64,000 nucleotides of DNA, taken from Nitratireductor aestuarii (GTDB lineage: Bacteria; Pseudomonadota; Alphaproteobacteria; Rhizobiales; Rhizobiaceae). This document shows positions 1 through 8,466 of this stretch, piece by piece; position 1 is the stretch's first letter; every line of letters starts with the position of its first letter. Location: the NCBI RefSeq assembly GCF_014641695.1, contig NZ_BMIF01000006.1, positions 186,001 through 250,000 on the forward strand. Reading direction: 5' to 3'. The notes beneath the pieces are model-generated. The model made no database searches and had not been told where the DNA came from. It saw only the letters and a program-made list of their open reading frames with translations. The translations under genes and the position numbers were made by a program.

Positions 1-73
1 TTCGGCACCTTCCTTGCGCCAGCACTGGTAATCGTCTGGGCGTGGCTGCCCTCAGCATGGTGATCTTGCGGCA

Positions 74-934
74 ATGGGCGTGAAATCGTCAGCCAGCCGA
101 CGGGGTGCGATCCTCGTCAGCGTCCTGTGGATCATGATTTTCCTCGGCTTTCTTGCCGTCATCCTTCGCGTGCAGACGACCGGGGTCGTGGCAGGTGTGC
201 GGCTCACGGAAGACAAGGCGTCCGCGCGCATTCTGGCGGAAGCCGGGCTCGCCATGGTCGCGGCCGAGATCCGCGCTGGCCCGCCCGACGGGGTAGAAAA
301 GGTGAGTGATCGGATATCCTCCGAGATCACGCTGCCGGCCGGGGTCGCTTCCGTCTCTGCAACCAATGAAGCCTTGCGGATTGATCTCAACACCGCAGAA
401 CGCCCGCTGATTGTTGGCGCGTTGCGGGCGGCGGGCGCCGCCTCCGTCGCCGTTGAGGAACTGGCGACGAGGATCATCAACCGCCGTTCGCAACCGTCAG
501 ATGGACAGCCGCAACCTGGAAGCAACAAGCGGGTGTTTCAGACGGTCTCTGAACTCGCCGCCTTCCCGGGCATTACGCCGAACGTTGCCATTGCCCTCGA
601 GCGTTATCTTACCGTTTCATCCGGCTTGATTGGCGTTCGCCTCGAAGCGCTGGATGAGCGATTGCTAAGCGCCATTCCAAACCTGCCGTCTTCGGCGCGC
701 AGCGCGATCGCGCAGTATGACGCGGGCCGCATCTCCCGCGAGCAGCTCGAAGGCGTGCTTGCAGGGGTCAGTTTCAATACGTCCGGACAGGCTCAAACCT
801 GGCGGTTCGAGCTCACTACGACGCTACAGTCAGGCTACAGCGAAAACTTTGAGGGTTTGATTCTCGTATCCGCCACTGACGAGAAACCCTACCGTGTGCT
901 TGATTGGCACCGCTCAACAACCGAGTTCGAGTGA
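74..934 (+). CDS. gspK: Type II secretion minor pseudopilin GspK
   Basis: GspK caps the type II secretion pseudopilus in the inner membrane and periplasm. The 286-residue protein starts with a short basic segment and a hydrophobic helix (about residues 11-31, RRGAILVSVLW onward), the typical class III pilin-like N-terminus. A middle RIDLNTAE segment (about 100-107) and a later FQTVSELAAFPGIT segment (about 155-168) match the SAM-like core of the GspK family. Length is usual for alphaproteobacterial GspK. The genes upstream lie outside the window, and the start is close behind whatever precedes it. GspL/GspM do not follow, so this is probably the last gene of its cluster, or the remaining genes are elsewhere. 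The gene is convergent with the SDR gene that follows. Confidence 0.85.
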   Translation: MGVKSSASRRGAILVSVLWIMIFLGFLAVILRVQTTGVVAGVRLTEDKASARILAEAGLAMVAAEIRAGPPDGVEKVSDRISSEITLPAGVASVSATNEALRIDLNTAERPLIVGALRAAGAASVAVEELATRIINRRSQPSDGQPQPGSNKRVFQTVSELAAFPGITPNVAIALERYLTVSSGLIGVRLEALDERLLSAIPNLPSSARSAIAQYDAGRISREQLEGVLAGVSFNTSGQAQTWRFELTTTLQSGYSENFEGLILVSATDEKPYRVLDWHRSTTEFE

Positions 935-980
935 AACTGCGTCAGGTAGTTTGGTTTTCCGTCTGCATGCGCAAAAAGAG

Positions 981-1010
981 ATGGCGATGAGTTTCGAAGC
1001 TCATCGCCAT
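981..1010 (-). terminator. Intrinsic terminator between convergent genes
   Basis: Perfect 11-bp inverted repeat (ATGGCGATGAG / CTCATCGCCAT) with an 8-nt loop. Read on the minus strand the stem is followed by CTCTTTTT, so it should terminate the SDR/alcohol dehydrogenase transcript. It may also stop gspK transcription coming the other way. Confidence 0.7.
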
Positions 1011-1049
1011 CATTTCTCAGTGGCTAGCGCCAAGGCCCCTTGCGGAGCG

Positions 1050-1796
1050 TCAGAGTCCTCCGGCTACCGTGATAAGCGTGCCTGTCATGAACCCGGAGGC
1101 GGGAGAGGCCAGCATCAGCACAGCGCGCGCGATGTCGATTGGCTCCGCGATGCGGCCCATGGGGGTCACGGCCGCGATCTTGGCCGGGCGCTCCGGATTT
1201 CCGCCCTGGGTGTGGATGCGCGTATTGGTTGTCCCGACACGTATGGCATTCACGCGGATGCCCTCCGGCGCCAGCTCCTTGCCAGCGCCGTAGGTGATGG
1301 ATTCCACGGCTCCCTTGGTGGCGGCATAGTGGACATACTCATTGGGGCTGCCCAGGTAGGCAGCGAGTGACGACATGTTAATGATCGTCCCGCCATGTCC
1401 ACCCTTGCGGGTGGACATGCGTTTCGCTGCCTCCTGAATACAGTACATCACACCGAAGACATTGATCCTGAAGGCAGTTTCCAGCACCTCAGGCTGCAAG
1501 TCTTCTATCTTCCCTGCTTTTCCGATGATCCCTGCATTGTTGACGAGGCAGGTCACCCGACCGAGTTGATCGTCGCAGGCGTCGAACAGAGCCTGGATAT
1601 CCTCCCTCTTGCCCACGTCTCCCTGCACCGCAATGGCGCGGGCGCCTGCTGCCTTGCATGCTTCGACAACTTCAGACGCAGCAGCGGTGTCCGAGAGGTA
1701 GTTTATGCAGACATCGTAGCCCTCGCTCGCAAACAGCCGAGCCGTTTCGGCGCCAATGCCGTGGCTCGCGCCTGTCACGATCACAATCGGTCTCAT
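1050..1796 (-). CDS. Short-chain dehydrogenase/reductase (SDR)
   Basis: Predicted NAD(P)-dependent oxidoreductase of 248 residues, cytoplasmic. The Rossmann motif TGASHGIG is near the N-terminus, the NNAG motif is near residue 85, and the catalytic Tyr-Lys pair lies in YAATK. The C-terminal GTLITVAGGL resembles the usual SDR end. The ATG at 1796 is chosen because GAGGAGG lies about 8 nt upstream; a longer reading to 1847 lacks a ribosome binding site. The gene follows the iron-type alcohol dehydrogenase by 34 nt and is probably cotranscribed with it. The substrate cannot be deduced from sequence. Confidence 0.85.
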   Translation of the reverse strand: MRPIVIVTGASHGIGAETARLFASEGYDVCINYLSDTAAASEVVEACKAAGARAIAVQGDVGKREDIQALFDACDDQLGRVTCLVNNAGIIGKAGKIEDLQPEVLETAFRINVFGVMYCIQEAAKRMSTRKGGHGGTIINMSSLAAYLGSPNEYVHYAATKGAVESITYGAGKELAPEGIRVNAIRVGTTNTRIHTQGGNPERPAKIAAVTPMGRIAEPIDIARAVLMLASPASGFMTGTLITVAGGL

Positions 1797-1830
1797 GCGT
1801 TGACCTCCTCGCTCATTCACTGTTCGCAGC

Positions 1831-2958
1831 CTAGAAGACGGTCTCAAGGATCGCGGCGTAGTCTTCCTTGGTCAGCGGGCGAGGATTTGTCGCGTGGCTG
1901 TGGTCTGCAAGTGCCCGCTCGCACACCCAATCTATCACGTTCCGGGGAACGCCCATCTCCGACAATTTGGCTGTGATGCCCAGCTGGCGGTTCAACTCGT
2001 CCAGCCTGTCGGCAAGCGTTACCCCTTCAAGACCTGCGAGCTTCTCGAGGTGGCGGACCTTCTTGACGACGGTTTCGTCTTCCAGGTTCCAACGAAGGAC
2101 GGTCGGCATCAGGATGGCGTTGAGGGTGCCATGATGAAGCTTTGCCTCCTTGAGACCGCCCAGTGCATGGCTGAGGGCATGGACGGCTCCGAGACCCTTC
2201 TGGAACGTCATGCCGCCTTCGAGGGCGCCCATCATCAAGTCGGTTCGCGCCGCTGCGTTCTGGCCATCTGCGTAGGCGATCGGCAGGGCGTTCCAGATGC
2301 GCTGGAAGCCGTCGGTGGCAATCGCCTCGGCAGGCGGATTGTAGCGCGGGGACAGATACGTCTCGATGCAATGCGAAAGCGCGTCAAGTCCGGTAGCCGC
2401 GGTCAGTGCCGGAGGAAGACCCATCGTCAGCTCGGGGTCGCAGATCGCCCTGCGTGGGATCATGTACTGGCTGATGAAACCGAGCTTCCGTCCGTCATTC
2501 AGCGTGATAAGCGCCGCCCGTCCGACCTCGGATCCGGTACCTGCGGTCGTCGGGATCGCCACGAGCGGTGCCACTGCGCTGGTGATGCGTGCTAAGCCGC
2601 CAAGGATCGCCGCATACTGCTCGAGCTCTCCTTTATGGGTGGCCAGCAGCGCGACGCCCTTGGCCAGGTCGATCGGTGAACCCCCGCCGATCGCCACGAC
2701 TCCGTCGCAGTCGCCTTGCCTGTACAGCTCAAGACCAGCAGCCACCGCGCTTTCCGTCGGATTGGTAGGTACATCCAAGAATACCGGCGCTGATTTCAGG
2801 AATGCGAAGCACGGGCGCTCGAGTAGACCCGCAGCTTTGATGCCGTGATCACTAATGACCAATGGGCGTGACACCCCGAGTTCTCGCAAAACGTCTGCGG
2901 TCGTCTCACTGGCGCCAAGGCCAAAACTGATATTTGTAAGATAGTTTATAGTATGCAC
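1831..2958 (-). CDS. Iron-containing (type III) alcohol dehydrogenase
   Basis: Predicted metal-dependent NAD(P) alcohol dehydrogenase, about 375 residues as in the family. The nucleotide-binding [10 protein letters not shown] is at about 91-100 and PTTAGTGSE at about 136-144. Metal ligands are probably Asp192 and His196 (LDALSH) with the His cluster in the [12 protein letters not shown] to LHHG region (about 260-276). A GTG start at 2958 is preferred because GGAGGAG lies 9 nt upstream; the ATG at 2988 lies inside the promoter/operator. The promoter has a perfect TATAAT on the minus strand (2987-2992). It is the first gene of a two-gene operon with the SDR. Substrate unknown; close relatives include lactaldehyde and maleylacetate reductases. 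Confidence 0.87.
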   Translation of the reverse strand: MHTINYLTNISFGLGASETTADVLRELGVSRPLVISDHGIKAAGLLERPCFAFLKSAPVFLDVPTNPTESAVAAGLELYRQGDCDGVVAIGGGSPIDLAKGVALLATHKGELEQYAAILGGLARITSAVAPLVAIPTTAGTGSEVGRAALITLNDGRKLGFISQYMIPRRAICDPELTMGLPPALTAATGLDALSHCIETYLSPRYNPPAEAIATDGFQRIWNALPIAYADGQNAAARTDLMMGALEGGMTFQKGLGAVHALSHALGGLKEAKLHHGTLNAILMPTVLRWNLEDETVVKKVRHLEKLAGLEGVTLADRLDELNRQLGITAKLSEMGVPRNVIDWVCERALADHSHATNPRPLTKEDYAAILETVF

Positions 2959-2982
2959 GTCACTACGCTCCTCCGGCAATTT

Positions 2983-3007
2983 GTCCATTATATGGACGCT
3001 TTGTCCA
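2983..3007 (-). promoter_or_regulatory. Promoter/operator of the alcohol dehydrogenase operon (TGGAC-N5-GTCCA site 1)
   Basis: Inverted repeat TGGAC-GCTTT-GTCCA at 2993-3007. It sits directly upstream of a perfect minus-strand TATAAT (2987-2992), which is itself inside a second inverted repeat, GTCCAT-TAT-ATGGAC (2983-2997). The position fits a repressor site overlapping a sigma70 promoter. The same half sites and 5-nt spacer recur at 4467-4481 and, with one mismatch, at 3101-3115. Confidence 0.6.
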
Positions 3008-3068
3008 AGTAAATCCTTAGTCCCGTACCTTTGTCAAGCGCTGCCATGTTGTTCATGCGCCATCCGCG

Positions 3069-3115
3069 TTGACAAAAATGCCGAAGGTCCGTACGAAATG
3101 TGGACACTCTGACCA
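3069..3115 (+). promoter_or_regulatory. Candidate promoter of the 2-hydroxyacid dehydrogenase with operator site 2
   Basis: The 427-bp gap 2959-3385 separates divergent genes and holds no convincing gene. It has a TTGACA box at 3069-3074 and a weak TACGAA box 17 nt later (3092-3097). Just after that comes TGGAC-ACTCT-GACCA (3101-3115), which matches the TGGAC-N5-GTCCA operator except for one base. The remainder, about 3116-3370, is an AT-richer leader in which I see nothing definite. Confidence 0.4.
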
Positions 3116-3385
3116 TATTGTGATCAACTCTAATTGGTCTTGAAAGTTGGTGGGAGACCGAATTCGCCATCGAAACTGGCCGAAGTTGAATGTTGCGGAA
3201 GGATATTGCTTTTCCTGCAATACTACGGGGGAGATTCGTGGCGGAATAGGTCAACTACCTCTTGGAATTGGTGGTTATCTCGCGATCCCTCAGTGGAATT
3301 GCTTGGTCCGCTGGCTCCTCACGCCAACCACTGATCTGCCGCGACGAAATCGTCTGCAGCAACACCTTAAACTGGGAGAAAACCC

Positions 3386-4327
3386 TTGTCGGAACCCGCC
3401 ACCGTGCTGATACCAGGTTGGATGCACGAGCATGCTCGGGACATGCTCAGAAGCCAATTCAATCTTATCGAAATTCCGGACTGTGACCTTGAAGCCCATC
3501 TGACTGCGCAGCAACGGGCTGCGATTCGTGGCGTGGCCTGTTACACAACAATTGACCAGAATTTCATCGATGCCCTCCCCAATCTCGAAATCGTCGCCAA
3601 CTACGGCGTCGGATATGAGAGAGTAGACGCTGCTTATGCACGCACCAGGAATGTCGTAGTCACAAATACGCCAGATGTCCTGAACGAGGAGGTCGCCGAC
3701 CTCACTCTGGGGCTGCTTATCAGCGTCGTGCGTGAAATTCCCAAGGCGACAGCTTTTGTTCGCAACGGCGAGTGGAAGACCTCGAGTTTCCCGCACAGCC
3801 GCCTCACGCTGCGCAACCGCACCGTTGGCATCTATGGGATGGGCCGAATCGGTCGTTGCATTGCACGGCGCGTCGAAGCTTTCGGGCTTCCCGTTGCTTA
3901 TCACAGCCGGCGCCCGGCCGAGGGGGTTGATTACGCATACTTCCCCACGCTGCTGGAACTCGCCAGTGCTGTCGATGTGCTCATCTCCATCGTGCCGGGT
4001 GGTCCCGCGACCGAAAAGACGGTGAATGCCGAGGTGCTGTCCGCTCTCGGATCTGAAGGCGTATTCATCAACGTGGGCCGCGGAAGCGTCGTGGATGAGG
4101 ATGCGCTGATCAGCGCCCTGCGAACAGGAACCATTGCGGCAGCGGGCATCGACGTCATCGTGGACGAACCCAATGTGCCGGAAGAGATGTTAGCGCTGGA
4201 TAATCTGACAGTTCTGCCGCACATCGGATCCGCGTCAGTCAGTACACGCACTGCGATGGCGGACCTTGTGGCGCGGAACATAATTTCGTGGTTCCAGGAC
4301 GGCGCTGCGATTACGCCTGTACCTTAG
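3386..4327 (+). CDS. D-isomer-specific 2-hydroxyacid dehydrogenase (GyaR/hydroxypyruvate reductase-like)
   Basis: Predicted NAD(P)-dependent reductase of a 2-oxoacid such as glyoxylate or hydroxypyruvate; 313 residues, a normal length. The NAD-binding GMGRIG motif is at about 151-156. The catalytic Arg lies in NVGRGSVVDE, the acidic residue in DVIVDEP and the catalytic His in LPHIGSAS. Start is TTG with GGAG about 7-10 nt upstream; no in-frame ATG is near. It is divergent from the alcohol dehydrogenase operon and followed by the cupin gene, which has its own promoter. Substrate preference is inferred only from the family. Confidence 0.87.
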   Translation: MSEPATVLIPGWMHEHARDMLRSQFNLIEIPDCDLEAHLTAQQRAAIRGVACYTTIDQNFIDALPNLEIVANYGVGYERVDAAYARTRNVVVTNTPDVLNEEVADLTLGLLISVVREIPKATAFVRNGEWKTSSFPHSRLTLRNRTVGIYGMGRIGRCIARRVEAFGLPVAYHSRRPAEGVDYAYFPTLLELASAVDVLISIVPGGPATEKTVNAEVLSALGSEGVFINVGRGSVVDEDALISALRTGTIAAAGIDVIVDEPNVPEEMLALDNLTVLPHIGSASVSTRTAMADLVARNIISWFQDGAAITPVP

Positions 4328-4431
4328 GCGTTTCCGGTCAGTCGCAAGGACGTATTTGCCTTTTACGGGTAAACATCGTCGCAATTTTCCACTAGCCAGC
4401 TGGCATATGCCACTGAAAGCAGCAAAGTCTG

Positions 4432-4483
4432 TTGACATACAGCAATAACCTGAGCATCATCATATGTGGACATTGCGTCCACA
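4432..4483 (+). promoter_or_regulatory. Promoter of the cupin gene with perfect operator (site 3)
   Basis: TTGACA at 4432-4437 and CATCAT 17 nt later (4455-4460) form a plausible sigma70 promoter. Immediately downstream is a perfect inverted repeat TGTGGAC-ATTGC-GTCCACA (4465-4483), containing the TGGAC-N5-GTCCA core seen upstream of the neighbouring operons. A repressor bound here would block initiation. The regulator is not in the window. Confidence 0.6.
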
Positions 4484-4564
4484 TTATGGTCAGGCGAGGG
4501 GCCTGGGAGGGTTTTCTTCAATTCAGGTCGGTATCGCGTTTTCTCTATAGGGAGGAGAGACTTC

Positions 4565-5536
4565 ATGAAACTTATGAAAGGCACATTGGCACTTGTCGGT
4601 GCGCTTGTGGTTGGGGCGGCGGGTATCACCGCAGCTAGCGCACAGGTCAATTCTACTGTTAATGTCTGGGCTCCGAAGCCGGTAGCACCGGCGCCGTACA
4701 AGTCTCCGCACAAGCCACGCACGACGCTGGAAGACATCCGCTCCAAGATTGCGACGCCTAACAAGCTGAAGACCTGGAAAGTACCGGTCGTCGACGACAA
4801 GCATCTGAAGGCATCGTGGCAGCAGCTGGCGGTAGGCGATTCTACGCCGTCCATGCGCGTGCTGGATCACCAGACTGCTTTCATCGTCTGGGAAGGTGAG
4901 GTCGAAGTCTCGATCCAGGGTCAGGACCCATTTGTCGCGACAAAAGGTTATATGATTCGCGTCCCGTTCCGTCGTGCGTTCCAGCTGAAGAACGTGGGCT
5001 CGGTGCCGTCGCTGTTCTTTGAGATCTTCAACGCAAACGCCACGATCGCCTACCCGGCAGATTCGGCGACCCTGCCCAAGTCCCCGGCGGGCACGGATTG
5101 GTACCTGACCCAGCTCCGCGACATGGATAGCCTGACGCGTCAGCCTCAGCCGATTTTCGTCGACTACCTAGCAGCACCTTCAGCTGGCGCGTTCGTGAGC
5201 GACGATCGCATGTTCGTCAACCGCATCCGCGGCCAGGCGTTCAATTGCAACATGCAGTCCCCCACGGCTCTTGGACACTACCACGCCGACTATGCTGAAT
5301 TCTGGTTCATCATGGAAGGTCAGATCCAGTACAACATCGAAGGCCTTGCCCCATTCGTCTCGGAAGCTGGCGATATCGTCTACGTCCCGGCCGGCCGTTG
5401 GCACTCGGCAGCTAACTACTGCCCGGGATTCGACACCCGTATTGCGATCAACGGCTATCCTTACGGTTCGCATAACTGGCCAAACACCAACCAGCCCGCG
5501 AAGCCGCCGGTTTCCGGCAAGGGATATCTGGACTAG
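4565..5536 (+). CDS. Exported bicupin protein
   Basis: The protein (323 residues) has an N-terminal signal peptide ending near AASAQ and is predicted periplasmic. Two cupin barrels are visible. The first (about residues 95-165) lacks the usual His cluster. The second (about 228-300) has the complete metal motif GHYHADYAEFWFIMEG followed by GDIVYVPAGRWH, so it should bind a divalent metal. The ATG at 4565 is chosen because GGAGGAG precedes it and the signal peptide starts there. It lies between a hydroxyacid dehydrogenase and a TRAP binding protein under the shared operator. It could be a dioxygenase, isomerase or ligand-binding protein; activity is unknown. Confidence 0.8.
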   Translation: MKLMKGTLALVGALVVGAAGITAASAQVNSTVNVWAPKPVAPAPYKSPHKPRTTLEDIRSKIATPNKLKTWKVPVVDDKHLKASWQQLAVGDSTPSMRVLDHQTAFIVWEGEVEVSIQGQDPFVATKGYMIRVPFRRAFQLKNVGSVPSLFFEIFNANATIAYPADSATLPKSPAGTDWYLTQLRDMDSLTRQPQPIFVDYLAAPSAGAFVSDDRMFVNRIRGQAFNCNMQSPTALGHYHADYAEFWFIMEGQIQYNIEGLAPFVSEAGDIVYVPAGRWHSAANYCPGFDTRIAINGYPYGSHNWPNTNQPAKPPVSGKGYLD

Positions 5537-5547
5537 TCTAGCTATAA

Positions 5548-5570
5548 CCCGCCCTCATGACGAGGGCGGG
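5548..5570 (+). terminator. Stem-loop after the cupin gene
   Basis: Perfect 9-bp stem (CCCGCCCTC / GAGGGCGGG, loop ATGAC), 12 nt after the stop codon. No T-tract follows, so it may be a transcript-stabilising hairpin or weak terminator. The rest of the gap up to 5785 holds no clear feature apart from the ribosome binding site at about 5774-5780. Confidence 0.5.
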
Positions 5571-5785
5571 CCTCTGGTCGAACCACCTACGGCGAGGCGG
5601 CGGGTATCGATCTGGTGTAGTTCAGGTTGCGTTTATCGCAATCGGGACAGGCACTCTAAACAGTAAGCAGCATACCCTTCGATCTGCTGATCAAGGACGC
5701 AATTTCAGTACCGCTGGTCCTGTTTACCTTTTGGAGACAGTTCCTGCATCCTGGTTCCAGCGAACCATTCTTTGGGAGGATAACC

Positions 5786-6778
5786 ATGAAACCATTTCTT
5801 CTGACTGCTGCCATTGTTGGAGGGCTGCTTGCCGCCGCTCCTGCCATGGCTCAGAACGCGCGCCTGGGCTACGTACCCACTGAAGACCATCCGGTTGGTG
5901 AGGCTTCGCGCTTCTTTGCAAAGGCGGTTGCAGAAAAAACCAATGGCCGAATCAATATCGACACGTTCGGTAACGGCGTTCTCGGCAGCGAACCTGAAAT
6001 GCAGGCCTCGGTTCAGGCCGGCTTCATCGACATCATGGTTGGCCCTACGCCGAACCTGGTTGGTGTTGTACCGGAATTCATGATCTATGACCTGCCGTTC
6101 TTCTACAAGGACTTCGACGCGGTCGATGCCGTCATGGATGGCGAGGTCGGCGAGCAGCTTTTCGCACAGCTGGAAAAAGCCACGGGCATCGTGGGCCTGG
6201 CTTGGTGGGACAACGGTTTCCGCCACATGACCAATGGTATCCGCCCCGTAAACACGGTGGAGGATATGGCAGGTCTCAATATCCGCGTTATTCCGAACCC
6301 GCTGTTCCTGGCGACCTGGTCGGCTCTGGGTACCAATCCGACGCCGCTTCCATGGCCTGAACTTTACAGTGCTCTCGAAAATGGCGCTGTCGATGCCCAG
6401 GAAACACCCTATGCTCTCATCTACACCGCAAGGTTCTATGAAGTGCAGAAGCATCTGGCCAAGACCGGGCATGTCTATACGCCGTTCGTTCTGCTCGCCA
6501 GCCAGAAGTGGTTTGCAAGCCTCTCCGATGAGGACAAGGCAGCCGTGATGGAAGCAGCGAAGGAATCCGCAGCATTCCAGCGGGACCTTTCGCGCAAGGC
6601 TGCAGAGGATCTGGAAAAGGAACTCGAGGAAAAGGGTTTCCAGATTACCCGGCCTACGCCTGAAGCGCTTTCGGCCATGACCGAGCGCGTTGCGCCCGTC
6701 GTAGCAGAGTACAGCGAGAAGATCGGCACTGAGCTGGTCGAGAAGGCACGAGCAGCCATGGCTGCGGTTGCCGAATAG
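5786..6778 (+). CDS. TRAP transporter substrate-binding protein, DctP family
   Basis: Periplasmic solute receptor for a TRAP carrier, 330 residues, with a signal peptide ending at AMAQ (about residue 22). DctP-family signatures include the DHPVGEASRFFAKAV start, FGNGVLGSEPEMQ, the LNIRVIPNP segment that carries the carboxylate-binding Arg (about residue 170), and NGAVDAQETP. Start has GGGAGG about 8 nt upstream. Neither DctQ nor DctM membrane subunits lie nearby, so this is an orphan receptor unless its partners are elsewhere. By position it belongs with the cupin and dehydrogenases, suggesting a hydroxy- or oxo-acid ligand (inference). Confidence 0.88.
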   Translation: MKPFLLTAAIVGGLLAAAPAMAQNARLGYVPTEDHPVGEASRFFAKAVAEKTNGRINIDTFGNGVLGSEPEMQASVQAGFIDIMVGPTPNLVGVVPEFMIYDLPFFYKDFDAVDAVMDGEVGEQLFAQLEKATGIVGLAWWDNGFRHMTNGIRPVNTVEDMAGLNIRVIPNPLFLATWSALGTNPTPLPWPELYSALENGAVDAQETPYALIYTARFYEVQKHLAKTGHVYTPFVLLASQKWFASLSDEDKAAVMEAAKESAAFQRDLSRKAAEDLEKELEEKGFQITRPTPEALSAMTERVAPVVAEYSEKIGTELVEKARAAMAAVAE

Positions 6779-6850
6779 TAGAAGGCTGTGGCGCCAGAGC
6801 AAGGTTCGCCTGCTCCGGCGTCCATCAGCAAAAATGGCCCGTAATTGCTG

Positions 6851-6952
6851 TAGAGCAGTCCTGGAGAAGTCGGAACGAGTTTCCGTTCGGAACTGCGAAG
6901 AAACAAAGACCTGAATCATTTCCGCATGTCAACGAGAGGCGGAAATGATCTG
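6851..6952. repeat. RIME-like intergenic repeat, copy A
   Basis: The 321-bp gap 6779-7099 contains a copy of a Mesorhizobium-type mosaic repeat: a TAGAGCAGTCCTGGAGAAGT edge, a GTTTCCGTTCGGAACTGCG core and an ACAAAGACCTG block. It ends in a perfect 11-bp hairpin, ATCATTTCCGC / GCGGAAATGAT (6915-6925 and 6939-6949). Copy B at 27908-28011 has the same order in reverse orientation. No gene is visible in this gap. Confidence 0.65.
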
Positions 6953-7099
6953 GTCGATGCCGCGGGTGGCGCGCGCGAACTACGGCTCGTCTCGGGCGTA
7001 AAGCTTAACAAGCTGACTTTGCCTGCACTCTATTTGCCTGACGGCAGTAAAATGCCTGGAATAGTCACGTCTGGAAACTCCAGTTGGGGATACAATATC

Positions 7100-8392
7100 A
7101 TGAGCAAGAACACACTCTTCTCGTCGACACGTTTTACTTCAACACTTCTGGCCGCGTCCGCCTTGGCGCTCGTGTCTGCTTCGGCTTGGGCCGATGACAA
7201 CTCCGCAAACCTCACCCAGTTGGGTGGCGAGAACACGATGCTCGTCAGCCAGAACGGGGACGGCAACACGGCCGCTGGGTCGCAGATCGGCGAGGGCAAC
7301 TTCCTGCAGCTCGATGCCGCCGGTGATGACAACGTAGCCGACGCCAGTCAGAACGGCGACTATAATGAGGCGTTTACGCGGACAACCGGCAACGCCAACG
7401 ACCTCACGCTGAGCCAGATCGGCGACGAGAATTCCGCCGAGATCGCGATTGGAGACAACGCCTCCAGCGACGACAACGTGGTGGCCCTGAGCCAGGACTC
7501 CAGCGCTTCGTATGGTAACGAAGCCACCATCTACGTCGATGGCAACTCCAACAGTGTTTCTCTCGATCAGATCGGCCAGAGCACCTACAATGAGGCGCTC
7601 ATCGAAGTCCTGGGCGACCAGAACGGCGTTGCAGTTGAACAGGTTGGCGAGAATTCGGCCAATGTCTATGTGGCCGGCGACGGCAACGGCCTGACGCTGA
7701 ATCAGGATGGCTCCATTAACGATGCGCTGGTCAGCGTTATCGGCGACTACAACCAACTCGATATCGAGCAATCCGGTTTTGCGAACTCGGCACAGGCAGA
7801 CGCTTACGGCGACAGCAATGAAGTTGCGCTGAGGCAGACGGGAACAGGCAATATCGGCCAGGTCGGCGCCTATGGAGACGGCAACCTGCTTTCTCTTAAT
7901 CAGGATGGCGACGCAAACGACGGCGAGTTGGTGATCTCCGGAAATATCAACAACTTTGCGCTCAACCAGATCGGCGATGACAACAGCGCACAGGTGGGTG
8001 TGACCGGCGATGGTAACAGTGCGTTGATCGACCAGTTGGGCAACCTCAACCAGGTTGCTCTGAACTTGACCGGTAACGGTAATGGCTCTGGTAGCCTTAC
8101 AGGTGCGGCAGGAGCCCTGGCAAGCTCGTCCGGCGGTCTGCTCGTAGCTGGCGCGGTGCTGCAGGATTCCTCCTCGGCGCTGACCGGTAACAGCCTGAGC
8201 TATGACGTTGTGGGCAACCAGAACCAGTTCGCCTTCGCCCAGATCGGTGGCGGCAACGCCATCATCGGTGAGGTCGGCAATGCCGGTGCGTCGAGCGCCA
8301 ATCAGGCTGCCGTGTTGCAGAACGGATCGAACAACGTGACGTCGTTCACTCAGAACGGCGCCGGTGGCAATAACCTCTCTGTCTCGCAGTAA
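7100..8392 (+). CDS. Large curlin-repeat amyloid subunit (CsgA-like), copy 1
   Basis: Predicted secreted functional-amyloid subunit of 430 residues, two to three times longer than E. coli CsgA. A signal peptide ends at SAWA (about residue 31). The mature protein is almost wholly curlin-type repeats, about 22 residues each, with alternating Q-x-G-x-x-N and G-D-x-N turns such as SQIGEGN and GDGNGLTLNQDG. It is rich in Asn, Gly, Gln and Asp. A less repetitive GSGSLTGAAGALASS segment interrupts near residues 330-350, and the chain ends in an NNLSVSQ motif. The ATG at 7100 begins the signal peptide; the ribosome binding site is weak (GGGGA). The downstream gene is a longer paralogue. Confidence 0.85.
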   Translation: MSKNTLFSSTRFTSTLLAASALALVSASAWADDNSANLTQLGGENTMLVSQNGDGNTAAGSQIGEGNFLQLDAAGDDNVADASQNGDYNEAFTRTTGNANDLTLSQIGDENSAEIAIGDNASSDDNVVALSQDSSASYGNEATIYVDGNSNSVSLDQIGQSTYNEALIEVLGDQNGVAVEQVGENSANVYVAGDGNGLTLNQDGSINDALVSVIGDYNQLDIEQSGFANSAQADAYGDSNEVALRQTGTGNIGQVGAYGDGNLLSLNQDGDANDGELVISGNINNFALNQIGDDNSAQVGVTGDGNSALIDQLGNLNQVALNLTGNGNGSGSLTGAAGALASSSGGLLVAGAVLQDSSSALTGNSLSYDVVGNQNQFAFAQIGGGNAIIGEVGNAGASSANQAAVLQNGSNNVTSFTQNGAGGNNLSVSQ

Positions 8393-8400
8393 GACCAAAC

Positions 8401-8425
8401 GACCGGGCGGTTAAACCGCCCGGTC
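8401..8425 (+). terminator. Strong palindrome between the two curlin genes
   Basis: A 25-nt nearly continuous palindrome with 12-bp arms (GACCGGGCGGTT / AACCGCCCGGTC, one central base), 8 nt after the first curlin stop. It is followed by TAATTATT rather than a clean T-run. It could be a partial terminator or 3'-protecting hairpin that sets the ratio of the two curlins. The second gene has its own strong ribosome binding site (GGGAGGAGAGG, 8455-8464). Confidence 0.55.
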
Positions 8426-8466
8426 TAATTATTCGCACAGTAATCAGCTTCAGGGAGGAGAGGAAA

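Noticed and set aside
1-73. Possible end of an upstream gene (GspJ or similar) before gspK
   Set aside because: Two frames are open to the left edge and neither short translation is recognisable, so I do not assign a gene.
2988-3254. 88-codon minus-strand open frame in the divergent promoter region
   Set aside because: No recognisable domain, overlaps two operator-like repeats and promoter boxes, and has no ribosome binding site.
7139-8398. Long minus-strand open frame opposite the first curlin gene
   Set aside because: Shadow caused by the repeated GC-rich codons of the curlin; no start signal, and the plus-strand protein is clearly real.
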